DNA from: Pontibacter sp. HSC-36F09
Lineage (GTDB): Bacteria; Bacteroidota; Bacteroidia; Cytophagales; Hymenobacteraceae
Direction of reading: 5' to 3'
Assembly (NCBI RefSeq): GCF_024171605.1
Contig: NZ_JALKAA010000004.1
Coordinates: 124,001-188,000, forward strand
Length of the DNA: 64,000 nt
In this document: positions 43,099 through 50,848 of the stretch, in pieces
Position numbering within the stretch: position 1 is the first letter of the stretch
Layout: every line of letters starts with the position of its first letter
The notes under the pieces: model-generated
What the model saw: the letters and a program-made list of their open reading frames with translations, nothing else
Database searches by the model: none
Told to the model about the DNA's origin: nothing
Position numbers and translations under genes: made by a program

Positions 43099-44457
43099 TC
43101 ACTGTGGTTGCGCCACACTTTGCCGGGGCAAGTTGGCGTGCTTCTTCTGCTGTCGGTACAGGTATAGCTCAGCTAAAAGCCACAGTCCGACCAAGGTATA
43201 CTCCAGCGCTACAAGCCAGAGGTTTTCGGTATAGTCGCTGGTGCGGTAGGCGGAGTAGCTGAAAATAGCCAGGCAGCTCCAGACGGTGGCGTAACGGAAA
43301 TGGCTCAGAGTGGTGAGGGCAACCAGGGTGGTGATGTACCAGGGGTGTACCGTGGTGGCCAGCAGCAGGTATACGGTAAGTGCTGCCGCCATGTAACCGG
43401 CCAGTCTGCGCACGGAGCCCAGTTTCTTCACCGCCGCCATCGACAAAATAACGATCAGTGCTGCCAGCGAGAGCAGCGGCCCGATCACGGCAATCTGGTT
43501 ATAGCCTGTCAACTGGTAGCCCAGCCAGCGGAGCAGGTAGTAGATACTGGCATTGAACTCAAACCGCTGAAAATACAGGTCAATGCTTTGCCAGATGTTG
43601 CGCAGCACCTCCAGCGAAAGCAGCGGCATAAAAAGCAGCAATAAAACAATTGTCATCACTACTCCGAAGCCGATAAAACGCTTCAGGCCAAGCTTGCGCC
43701 ATACAAAAGGCAGGAACATCAGCGGCAATAGTTTACTGGCAATGGCCAAAGCAAACGGCACCGCTGCAATAAGATACCGCTGAAAGTGTAATTGATAGAG
43801 AGTGAGCAGCAGGAAAAAAATCAACAGCGCCTCCATGTGCAGGTTGCCCGTCAACTCAAGTATCACCAACGGGTTGAGGGCGTAAATGTGCACGTAGCGG
43901 TCGGGCAGGGCCATGCGGCGCAGGAGGCGCAGTAAAAGCAGGATAGAGCCTGTTTCGGCAATCAGAATAATAAGCCGCATCATGAGCATACTCCCCGTCA
44001 GGCTTTCAGGGGAAAGCGCCGCTGCCAGCCAGAACACACCCTGCAGTACCGGCGGGTATAAGGTATAGTAGTTCGGTGAATTAAGCTGCGCAAACAGTTC
44101 AGCCGTGAGGCCAGGTATAGCCATTGCCTCTTCGCCCACAAACTGCGAAGGCAGGTATAGGAAGGGGTTTTCACCGGCCAGCAATAGTCTCCCGTCCCAC
44201 ACAAAACGGAAATAATCGTCGGACAGCGCAGGTATAGCAAACAAAAATAATAACCTGAAAAACAGACCGGCCCCGATGCCATGCCATACGTTCAGTTTCT
44301 GGTTCGTGACATAGGCATAGATGCCAAAAGCCAGTAAAGTGAGCAGAAGCAATTGTGTGAAGTTCTCGCGTGGCGTCGCATAGCCCAGTGCCAGGTATAC
44401 CAGGGCCGATATTCCCAGCAAGGTATAAGTTGCTATGTGCTTTCGGGCGAGGCTCAT
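43099..44457 (-). CDS. GT-C-type polytopic glycosyltransferase (mannosyltransferase-like)
   Basis: 452 residues with about 12 membrane helices. The first periplasmic loop carries SDDYFRFVWDGRLLLAGENPFLY, with the acidic pair of GT-C enzymes that use polyprenyl-phosphate sugars (compare alpha-1,6-mannosyltransferase families). It ends the three-gene operon and overlaps the preceding GT2 gene by 4 bases. Donor and acceptor are unknown. Confidence 0.8.
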   Translation of the reverse strand: MSLARKHIATYTLLGISALVYLALGYATPRENFTQLLLLTLLAFGIYAYVTNQKLNVWHGIGAGLFFRLLFLFAIPALSDDYFRFVWDGRLLLAGENPFLYLPSQFVGEEAMAIPGLTAELFAQLNSPNYYTLYPPVLQGVFWLAAALSPESLTGSMLMMRLIILIAETGSILLLLRLLRRMALPDRYVHIYALNPLVILELTGNLHMEALLIFFLLLTLYQLHFQRYLIAAVPFALAIASKLLPLMFLPFVWRKLGLKRFIGFGVVMTIVLLLLFMPLLSLEVLRNIWQSIDLYFQRFEFNASIYYLLRWLGYQLTGYNQIAVIGPLLSLAALIVILSMAAVKKLGSVRRLAGYMAAALTVYLLLATTVHPWYITTLVALTTLSHFRYATVWSCLAIFSYSAYRTSDYTENLWLVALEYTLVGLWLLAELYLYRQQKKHANLPRQSVAQPQ

Positions 44458-45935
44458 GCGCGGCGGCTGTGGTTGAGCGAGTATACGAAAACGGAGCCAA
44501 AACCGAGCATCAGCATTATATGGAACGGCATCAGACCGTAATCCTGCAACTGAAACCCCACCAAAATACCGTACCCGAAATAAACTGTGAGTAACCCTTC
44601 CAGCAAAGTTACCGGATGCAGGCTGGTGATGGTGTAGGCGTGCTGGCGCCAGGAGTCGAGGCGGTTTTGCAAATTGTGCTTAGGTGTTCGGATAAAAGGT
44701 GTTTTCCGGCCCAGGTAGCCCTCCAGTACCGCTACCGTATTGTGCAGCGACATCCCCATCGAAAGTGACAGGAACAGGAAAAACTCAGGTATAAAGCGCC
44801 GGGTGGTGAGCCATGCCGAACCCGTTTGCTGATAACGGGATGTCCAGTAAAAAACCAGCAAAGCCAGCAGACTAACGATCAGCAGGGAGCCCAGTGCAAA
44901 AAGTAGTTCGAGTCCCGGCACACTGTGTTTCAGGTACAGCATCGGTATGCTGAGCAGGGCTGTGAGCAACACGCAGACAAAAATACCGCTGTTGAGCAGG
45001 TGAAAAATAGCGTGTAGTCGGGTAGAAAAGGGCATGGGTGCTACGAGCACTTTGCCCAGATGTTTGCGGGCAGTTTCGGCAGCGCCTTTAGTCCAGCGGT
45101 ACTGTTGCGACTTGAGCGCACCCATGGCGGCAGGCAATTCGGCGGGAGCATTCACATCCTGCAGGTAACGGAATCGCCAGCCCCGCAACTGGGCGCGGTA
45201 ACTCAGGTCCAGGTCTTCGGTCAGCGTATCGGACTGCCAGCCGCCGGCGTCTTCGATGCAGCTTTTTCGCCATACCCCGGCCGTGCCGTTGAAGTTGATA
45301 AAGTGTCCGCCGCTGTTACGCCCAACCTGCTCTATCGTAAAGTGTGCATCCAGCCCAAAAGCCTGCAGCCGGGTCAGCAGCGAGTAGTTCTGGTTCAGGT
45401 GACCCCAGCGGGTTTGCACCACGCCCACCTGCTCCTGATCAAATGCAGGTATAGTGCGCTTCAGAAAGTCAGGGTTTGGGACGAAATCGGCATCGAAAAT
45501 AGCAATGAACTCTCCCGTAGCTTGCTGCAAACCATACTGCAGGGCACCCGCTTTGTAGCCACTTCGGTCAGGACGACGCACGTGCTCCAGGCGCAGGCAG
45601 GTGCTGGCATACCTATCAATCTTTTGCCGGATCAATTCGCTCGTATCATCAGTGGAGTCATCGAGCAGCTGGATCTGCAGCAGGTGGCGGGGGTAGTCGA
45701 GGGCGGCCACGGCATCGATCAGGCGCTCCACCACATAGCGTTCGTTGTAAAGCGGGAGTTGTACCGTTACCGCAGGCCAGGTATAGCTGTCGTCAGGTAT
45801 AGCCTCCGGAGCAGGCATTGTCTTCCGGCGGGTCCAGAAAAGGTAAGTGAGGTGCAGTTGCACCAGGCTGTAGCAGAAGATAAAGGCCAGACAAAGACCA
45901 TACACGGCAACAAGAAGAAGCTGAGGGATTGTCAT
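44454..45935 (-). CDS. Cellulose-synthase-like family 2 glycosyltransferase
   Basis: 493 residues. One membrane helix at the N-terminus, then a GT-A domain with VQLPLYNER, LLDDSTDDT, IAIFDADFVPNP (DAD donor site), LTEDLDLSYR (TED base) and QQYRWTKG, and four or five C-terminal helices. This is the processive or single-addition CESA-like type. Operon position between a DPM1-type GT2 and a GT-C enzyme suggests a lipid-linked sugar pathway. Confidence 0.9.
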   Translation of the reverse strand: MTIPQLLLVAVYGLCLAFIFCYSLVQLHLTYLFWTRRKTMPAPEAIPDDSYTWPAVTVQLPLYNERYVVERLIDAVAALDYPRHLLQIQLLDDSTDDTSELIRQKIDRYASTCLRLEHVRRPDRSGYKAGALQYGLQQATGEFIAIFDADFVPNPDFLKRTIPAFDQEQVGVVQTRWGHLNQNYSLLTRLQAFGLDAHFTIEQVGRNSGGHFINFNGTAGVWRKSCIEDAGGWQSDTLTEDLDLSYRAQLRGWRFRYLQDVNAPAELPAAMGALKSQQYRWTKGAAETARKHLGKVLVAPMPFSTRLHAIFHLLNSGIFVCVLLTALLSIPMLYLKHSVPGLELLFALGSLLIVSLLALLVFYWTSRYQQTGSAWLTTRRFIPEFFLFLSLSMGMSLHNTVAVLEGYLGRKTPFIRTPKHNLQNRLDSWRQHAYTITSLHPVTLLEGLLTVYFGYGILVGFQLQDYGLMPFHIMLMLGFGSVFVYSLNHSRRA

Positions 45936-45954
45936 GTGGTGGCGCTGGTTAAGG

Positions 45955-46647
45955 CTACAGGAGCTTAAATATAGTCAATAAAATTTTATACCCGGCCAGC
46001 ACGGAGCCCTTGACCGTACCCGACACTTTGGACACGCCGATGCGCTTTCGGTAGTTTACGGGCACTTCCACATACCTGATTTTTTGCTTCGCCGCCCGCG
46101 CCTGCATCTCCACCGTCCAGCCATAATTTCGGTCACGCATGCCCAACTGCTGCAGGGTGCTGAACCGGATGGCCCGGAAAGGCCCCAGATCGGTATAACG
46201 GACTCCATACAGCCAACGCAATAGAGTAGTAGCCAGCCAGTTGCCGAAAATCTGCTGTGGCATCAGGGCACCTACTTCCCGCTGCCCTAATACCCGCGAA
46301 CCAATTACCAGATCGGCTTTTCCGTCCAGAATAGGCTGCACCACCTGCGGCAGTTCACCCGGGTAGTCAGAGTAGTCGCCGTCCAGGAAAAGGATGATGT
46401 CGGGCTGCTCCTGTCTGGGCTTGGCTGCGACATAGGCTATACCTTTGAGGCAGGCGTTGCCATACCCGGGACGGGGCTCATCGAGCACGGTGGCGCCCGC
46501 TGCCCGGGCCACTTCAGAGGTATTGTCCGATGAGTTGTTGTTTACCACGATCACTTCCTGCACCATATTTGCAGGTATGTCCTTGATAACGTGTGCGATA
46601 GATTTTTCTTCGTTGTAGGCAGGTATAATAACGCTGATTCGGGGCAT
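45955..46647 (-). CDS. DPM1/DPG-type GT2 (polyprenyl-phosphate sugar synthase)
   Basis: 230-residue soluble GT-A protein: SVIIPAYNEEKSI, VNNNSSDNT and FLDGDYSDYPGEL (DxD) match polyprenyl-phosphate hexose synthases, with no C-terminal membrane anchor. First gene of the operon (19 bases before the next). It would supply the lipid-linked sugar used by the GT-C gene at 43099. Confidence 0.88.
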   Translation of the reverse strand: MPRISVIIPAYNEEKSIAHVIKDIPANMVQEVIVVNNNSSDNTSEVARAAGATVLDEPRPGYGNACLKGIAYVAAKPRQEQPDIILFLDGDYSDYPGELPQVVQPILDGKADLVIGSRVLGQREVGALMPQQIFGNWLATTLLRWLYGVRYTDLGPFRAIRFSTLQQLGMRDRNYGWTVEMQARAAKQKIRYVEVPVNYRKRIGVSKVSGTVKGSVLAGYKILLTIFKLL

Positions 46648-46700
46648 GCTGCAAATTTGGGCAAAAAAAATATGCGAAGCTATGAAGGATCAGGTATAGC

Positions 46701-46728
46701 TTTTGTGGGAATAAGAATATTACCTTTG
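46701..46728 (+). promoter_or_regulatory. Probable promoter of the PrxQ gene
   Basis: TTTTG (46701-46705) and TACCTTTG (46721-46728, exact TAnnTTTG) with a 15-base spacing, a bit shorter than the consensus. 57 bases before the ATG. Confidence 0.45.
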
Positions 46729-46784
46729 CGGATTGAACCTTTCGGCAATCGGAAGGCTTTTAGAGATTAGCACTTTTTTTTATT

Positions 46785-47273
46785 ATGGGTAAAGATGTAG
46801 TTAAGATTGGAGATAAAGCCCCTGATTTTGAATTGCAGCGATTGGATGGTGGTTTTTTCCGACTTTACGAGTTGTTGAAAAAGAAGAATGTGGTGCTGTA
46901 CTTCTACCCGAAGGACAGTTCAACCGATTGTACCAAACAAGCCTGTGAGTTCAGGGATCACTATGATACGTTCCAGGACCTGGAGACAGAGGTCGTGTGC
47001 ATCAGCTATGACAAAGCCGACTCCCACAAACGCTTCGAGCGGATGTACCGTCTGCCTTTTACGCTGTTGAGCGATTGCGATGCCCAGATCCGGAATCTGT
47101 ACGGGGTGCCGCGCAAGTTCGGTATCATGCCGGGCCGTTCTATCTATGTGATCGACAAGAAAGGGGAAGTGCAGTACGTGTTCAACTCGCTGTCAAAGCC
47201 AGCCGAGCACGTGCAGCAAGTACTGGATGTATTGTACGACATCAACCACGATAGCGTAGCCCAGTACGCCTAA
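46785..47273 (+). CDS. bcp: Thiol peroxidase, Bcp/PrxQ family
   Basis: 162-residue peroxiredoxin with peroxidatic C49 in YPKDSSTDCT and resolving C54 (QACEF), the CxxxxC pattern of PrxQ. The usual T-P-G before the cysteine is replaced by S-T-D, keeping T47. Reduces peroxides using thioredoxin. Single gene with promoter and very strong terminator. Confidence 0.92.
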   Translation: MGKDVVKIGDKAPDFELQRLDGGFFRLYELLKKKNVVLYFYPKDSSTDCTKQACEFRDHYDTFQDLETEVVCISYDKADSHKRFERMYRLPFTLLSDCDAQIRNLYGVPRKFGIMPGRSIYVIDKKGEVQYVFNSLSKPAEHVQQVLDVLYDINHDSVAQYA

Positions 47274-47287
47274 GATTTGTAAAACCT

Positions 47288-47347
47288 TATACCATAGCAA
47301 AGGCCCGGTGTTTTTCGCACCGGGCCTTTGCTATGGTATAGCTTTTT
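47288..47347 (+). terminator. Very long perfect-stem terminator of the PrxQ gene
   Basis: A 23-bp perfect stem: left arm 47288-47310 (begins TATACCATAGC, ends GGCCCGGTG), right arm 47318-47340, 7-base loop, then GCTTTTTT. Far longer than other terminators here, and probably active in both directions for the convergent 47363 gene. Confidence 0.9.
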
Positions 47348-47362
47348 TATAGGTATAGCTTC

Positions 47363-47947
47363 TTATTCGAAGATCAGCTCCAGTTTCTTATCATTGTAAA
47401 ACTCTACACTCAGGAAGCCGCTCTGCTTGTTAAATAGAATGCGCTTCACGTTCGTCACCTTGCTGGCATCGTTGTTTGTCAATTCGTACACGTCGTTATA
47501 GAGCACGTCGTTTACCTCAACAGAGGGGTAGGTAGGCTGGGCAAGATTTAACTTGTACTCACCCCGCTCATCCACGGCCACCGACACTTCCAGGCTGTTT
47601 TCGCGCTTCAGGAAATAGGTGGCAAGACCTGGGTTTTTGTATGTACTGGCGCTGTTTCTGGCCACATCTTCCATCACACTGTAAGCCTGTATATCAAAAT
47701 GGCCGATGCAGTTGTCAGAAATGTTGTAGCCTTCGCCTGGTACCTGCTCGGCTATTAGCGCCGTGTTGGTATACGCGACGGTGTCACCTACCTCGTTCAG
47801 AAAGCGGACAGTGTCTCCCCGATCATAAACAAGCCATTCCACATCTTTTTCGTCAAATTGAGTGGTCGTGGTTTCGCAATCTTTGCAAGAGGTAAAAAGC
47901 AGGGTTGCCAGAATAAATGCGCCTGCCAGTTTAATACGGTGTTTCAT
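47363..47947 (-). CDS. Lipoprotein of a C-x-x-CETT tandem pair (1)
   Basis: 194 residues from the ATG at 47947 (the frame reaches 48031 but that start has no signal peptide). Lipobox FTSC (C21) is followed by KDCETTTTQFDEKD. The rest is beta-rich (DTVRFLNEVGDT, YKLNLAQPTYPSVEVNDVLY, SGFLSVEFYN). No family recognised. Similar over its length to the next gene at 48081: shared DCETT-x2-QF, V-x-Y-x-GD, PG-GF/Y, and the end ILFN-GFL-V. Probably tandem duplicates. Confidence 0.75.
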   Translation of the reverse strand: MKHRIKLAGAFILATLLFTSCKDCETTTTQFDEKDVEWLVYDRGDTVRFLNEVGDTVAYTNTALIAEQVPGEGYNISDNCIGHFDIQAYSVMEDVARNSASTYKNPGLATYFLKRENSLEVSVAVDERGEYKLNLAQPTYPSVEVNDVLYNDVYELTNNDASKVTNVKRILFNKQSGFLSVEFYNDKKLELIFE

Positions 47948-48080
47948 TGAGGTGAAATTTGAATGTAATGGTGAATTGTTCCTTGTATCAGGTATAGCTA
48001 TACCTACTGGTAAGAGTCGTTTTGGAGGCAAAGCGTTGCAAGCAGGTATAAAAATAAATGTTGTAACTTTTTTCAGAGAC

Positions 48081-48662
48081 TTAGGGCGTGGGAGGAACCC
48101 GTGTAAGCGTTCGCTTATTTAAATAAGCAACCTGCAGAAAGCCAAACTCGCGGTTGAACAGGATGCGACTCACCCCAGTCGCGCTACTGTCCGGATTCAC
48201 GACATCGTATACATCCTGATAAGTGATGCCTCCTACGGCAAGGGAGGCATGATCCGGCGTGTCGGTATTTTGGATAGGGAGCTCTGCTTTGCCGGCTACT
48301 ACCAAACTTACACGAATAGAATCGGGCATACGCACGGCCAAAACCGTAAGGGCTGGAAAACGTCGGTCGCTATGCTGCATCACGCTGGTGCGGCGGGTAT
48401 AGTACTGCTCAATGCACACATCGGCCGGACCGAAGCCATCGCCAGGTATAGGATCCGAGTTGATACGTGCGTTCACAAACACACGAACCGTATCGGGTGT
48501 TCTACTGTCAACCATCAGAAGAGAATCGCCGGCGTTGTACACGGTCCAGCTGCTATCGCCGTTCTCAAACTGGGCCACTGTAGTTTCGCAGTCGTTGCAG
48601 GAACTGAGCCATAAAAAGGCACCGAACAGCGATAGGTATAGGAATAAGCGAATTGACTTCAT
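48081..48662 (-). CDS. Lipoprotein of a C-x-x-CETT tandem pair (2)
   Basis: 193 residues, lipobox LSSC (C22) followed by NDCETTVAQFENGD. It keeps the same landmarks as the 47363 gene in the same order but has diverged (roughly a third identical by eye). Both are on the minus strand, 133 bases apart. No function known. Confidence 0.75.
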   Translation of the reverse strand: MKSIRLFLYLSLFGAFLWLSSCNDCETTVAQFENGDSSWTVYNAGDSLLMVDSRTPDTVRVFVNARINSDPIPGDGFGPADVCIEQYYTRRTSVMQHSDRRFPALTVLAVRMPDSIRVSLVVAGKAELPIQNTDTPDHASLAVGGITYQDVYDVVNPDSSATGVSRILFNREFGFLQVAYLNKRTLTRVPPTP

Positions 48663-48807
48663 ACGTTCATCAGGCTATACTGCAAATTAACGAACTTAAT
48701 TTGGTTGGTAGTCTAAAAAACGCAGATTAGCGACTTAAGGTAGGTGTAAAATAAAAACAGCCAGGTATAAACCCGGCTGCTCTGTTTAACTATCATCGTC
48801 ACATCAC

Positions 48808-49047
48808 TTACTCGCGCACCCTCACCATTACTGGCACTGGCTTCAACTCCGGTCTGAACACCAGCCAGAGGATGACCCCCAGGATCGTTCCGGTCATAAA
48901 CGTCGGAATAACGACCAGTAAGCCCCTCACACCGCGACTTTCTGCATCGTGGTAAGTCCACACCAGCATAAATACTACCAGTAAAGAATAAATGGCCAAG
49001 GTTAGGAAAAAGAGTAAACTAGCTATATCTGGCAAAAACGTTTCCAT
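48808..49047 (-). CDS. Small membrane protein, 79 aa
   Basis: From the ATG at 49047 it has two membrane helices (SLLFFLTLAIYSLLVVFMLVW and LLVVIPTFMTGTILGVILWLVF) with YHDAESRGVRG between. No known family; phospholipase_D-nuclease-like 'PLDc_N' proteins share this helix pair, so it may be such a membrane module. The frame extends 19 codons further upstream without change to that picture. Confidence 0.6.
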   Translation of the reverse strand: METFLPDIASLLFFLTLAIYSLLVVFMLVWTYHDAESRGVRGLLVVIPTFMTGTILGVILWLVFRPELKPVPVMVRVRE

Positions 49048-49258
49048 TATCAAATATTTAAGTAACACAAAATAAGGTACAGATGCCCTACACTTGTTAA
49101 ACACATATACTAAGTCTTTTGTTTATAACTATTTCAATACAATCATAGGAATATAGGTGATATGGAAATAGAATATTGTATTTATTGGGTTGAGTAGGTA
49201 TAGAAATAGCAGAGCCAAATAGATTGGGGTTTGCGATTAGCCCAAATGAACCGGTAAG

Positions 49259-50656
49259 TTACTTAATCTGAGGAAGCTTGTATCGGTGTAAAATCCGGTT
49301 CAGGATTTCCGTGAGGTAGCCTCCGCTTTGCGGCCCGTAGAAGTTCATGGACCGGGTTTCATACTTCTTCAATGCATAGTGTTGGTCGGGCGTAATATAC
49401 CCGATGTAGCCGCCATTGAACCCGGTCAGGACCACAGGCTGACCTTGCCGCTCGAGCTGGGGTAGAAGTTCACCAGAGTAATCAGCCGGAACGCCCAGCA
49501 GCAGCACCTCGCCCAACTGCAGACTATTGATATAAGTAGGGTATTTGCCAAACAGCCAGTTAAACAGGAAAGGGGCAAAGCGATAGCTCGTATTCAGACG
49601 CCACTGCGGCTTGGGCAGCAGCAATGAATGCCGGGCATAGCCGAGGCGGGCCGTGTGGGTTAGTTCAACCGCCGGGAGCTTCTCCAGTAGGGCGGCTGCC
49701 AGTTCATTCCCCACAGCAGCTGTGCTCTCATGCGTATCGCCATGCGGTGCCACCACAGCCTGACTCCCGACAGCACCGGCCGCAAAAGCGGCAAAGTCCA
49801 CGCTTTTTTCCAGCTCGTCCACCAATTCTCCCGGATAGTCCCGCGAAAGTACCGGATCCATAGACGGGAGGATGGAGGGATGTGCAGCAAAGGTGGTCAG
49901 GACAGCCGTTTTACCGGAAGCCTGCACTATTTTAAAGAACCGTATAGTTGTATCTCTGCCTGCCAAAGAACCTGTCAGGCGATTGCGAACCAGGTGAGGG
50001 GCATAAGCTGTACCATACCCGATTTGGGAGGGCTGCTTGTTTTGCCGGGCTAGCTGTATACTTTGTACGATACGGGCGGTGGTCTGCTGCACCAGCTGCT
50101 TGCTATACCTGCCCGCCATGAGTCTTCCCACCAGTTTCTGCCCCCAGCCCCCGAAACTGCTATGCGTATGAGTCGCGCTCAGGTATACCTGACCAGGACT
50201 CAAGTCTAACGCGGCATACTCCTTTTCCAGCGCAGCAGCAACCGTCATGGGGGCAATGAGCATATCGAGTGCGACGAAAATGACTTCTGCTTGGCCGTTG
50301 TCAAAAGCGAATGTGCGAACCCACACCGAGTCATGCACGGCGCTATACCTGAGTCCTTTGCGTTTGCCGTAGCCTGCCAACGGACTACCCACAGGAGGCG
50401 TGATGTTTACTTTAGCCCAGCCAACCTGCAGCGAATCGGTTTTACTTGTAACTGGAGGCTGCTTTTCGAGCTCTTGCAAGGTATGGCGGTAGTAGTCGGT
50501 CTGTGCATACGGCGTGTGGTCGATGCGCTGCACCACACAGCTCTGCATCGTGCAAAGCAGCAGACTGAGCAGCGCCCACAGGCAGAATGAATTATGTTTC
50601 CGGAATCTCAAGCCTGCGAAGGTATAAAAATATTTAGCAAACAGTGTGACAGCCAA
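49259..50656 (-). CDS. Neutral/alkaline ceramidase-like lipoprotein, TTG start likely
   Basis: 465 residues related to the N-terminal domain of neutral ceramidase (PF04734): VGWAKVNITPPVGSPLAGYG, FVALDMLIAP, SATHTHSSFGGWG (zinc and catalytic Ser region) and a late LLLGVPADYSGE. The N-terminus is hydrophobic with a possible lipidation Cys in LLLCTMQSC. No ATG is in frame before that point; TTG at 50656 is the most upstream option, and the true start remains uncertain. Substrate is not proven; sphingolipids occur in Bacteroidota. Confidence 0.78.
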   Translation of the reverse strand: MAVTLFAKYFYTFAGLRFRKHNSFCLWALLSLLLCTMQSCVVQRIDHTPYAQTDYYRHTLQELEKQPPVTSKTDSLQVGWAKVNITPPVGSPLAGYGKRKGLRYSAVHDSVWVRTFAFDNGQAEVIFVALDMLIAPMTVAAALEKEYAALDLSPGQVYLSATHTHSSFGGWGQKLVGRLMAGRYSKQLVQQTTARIVQSIQLARQNKQPSQIGYGTAYAPHLVRNRLTGSLAGRDTTIRFFKIVQASGKTAVLTTFAAHPSILPSMDPVLSRDYPGELVDELEKSVDFAAFAAGAVGSQAVVAPHGDTHESTAAVGNELAAALLEKLPAVELTHTARLGYARHSLLLPKPQWRLNTSYRFAPFLFNWLFGKYPTYINSLQLGEVLLLGVPADYSGELLPQLERQGQPVVLTGFNGGYIGYITPDQHYALKKYETRSMNFYGPQSGGYLTEILNRILHRYKLPQIK

Positions 50657-50848
50657 TTAGGGTCTCAGGTCAATTTACAAGCGCCAGATGTTTCGCTTTC
50701 TGGCAATATCGGTTAAATTTGACGTTCCTTAGGCGAGCAGGTATACCTCAAGACAGGGAAAATGTGTGGGTGAATCAGGCAGGGCTGCTTTTATACCTTC
50801 CGCTATGCGATTTCCCACCTTATTTTAGATTACTCTTTACCCAAATAC

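Noticed and set aside
45060-45968. 302-aa open frame antisense to the CESA-like gene
   Set aside because: Shadow frame; all catalytic motifs lie on the other strand.
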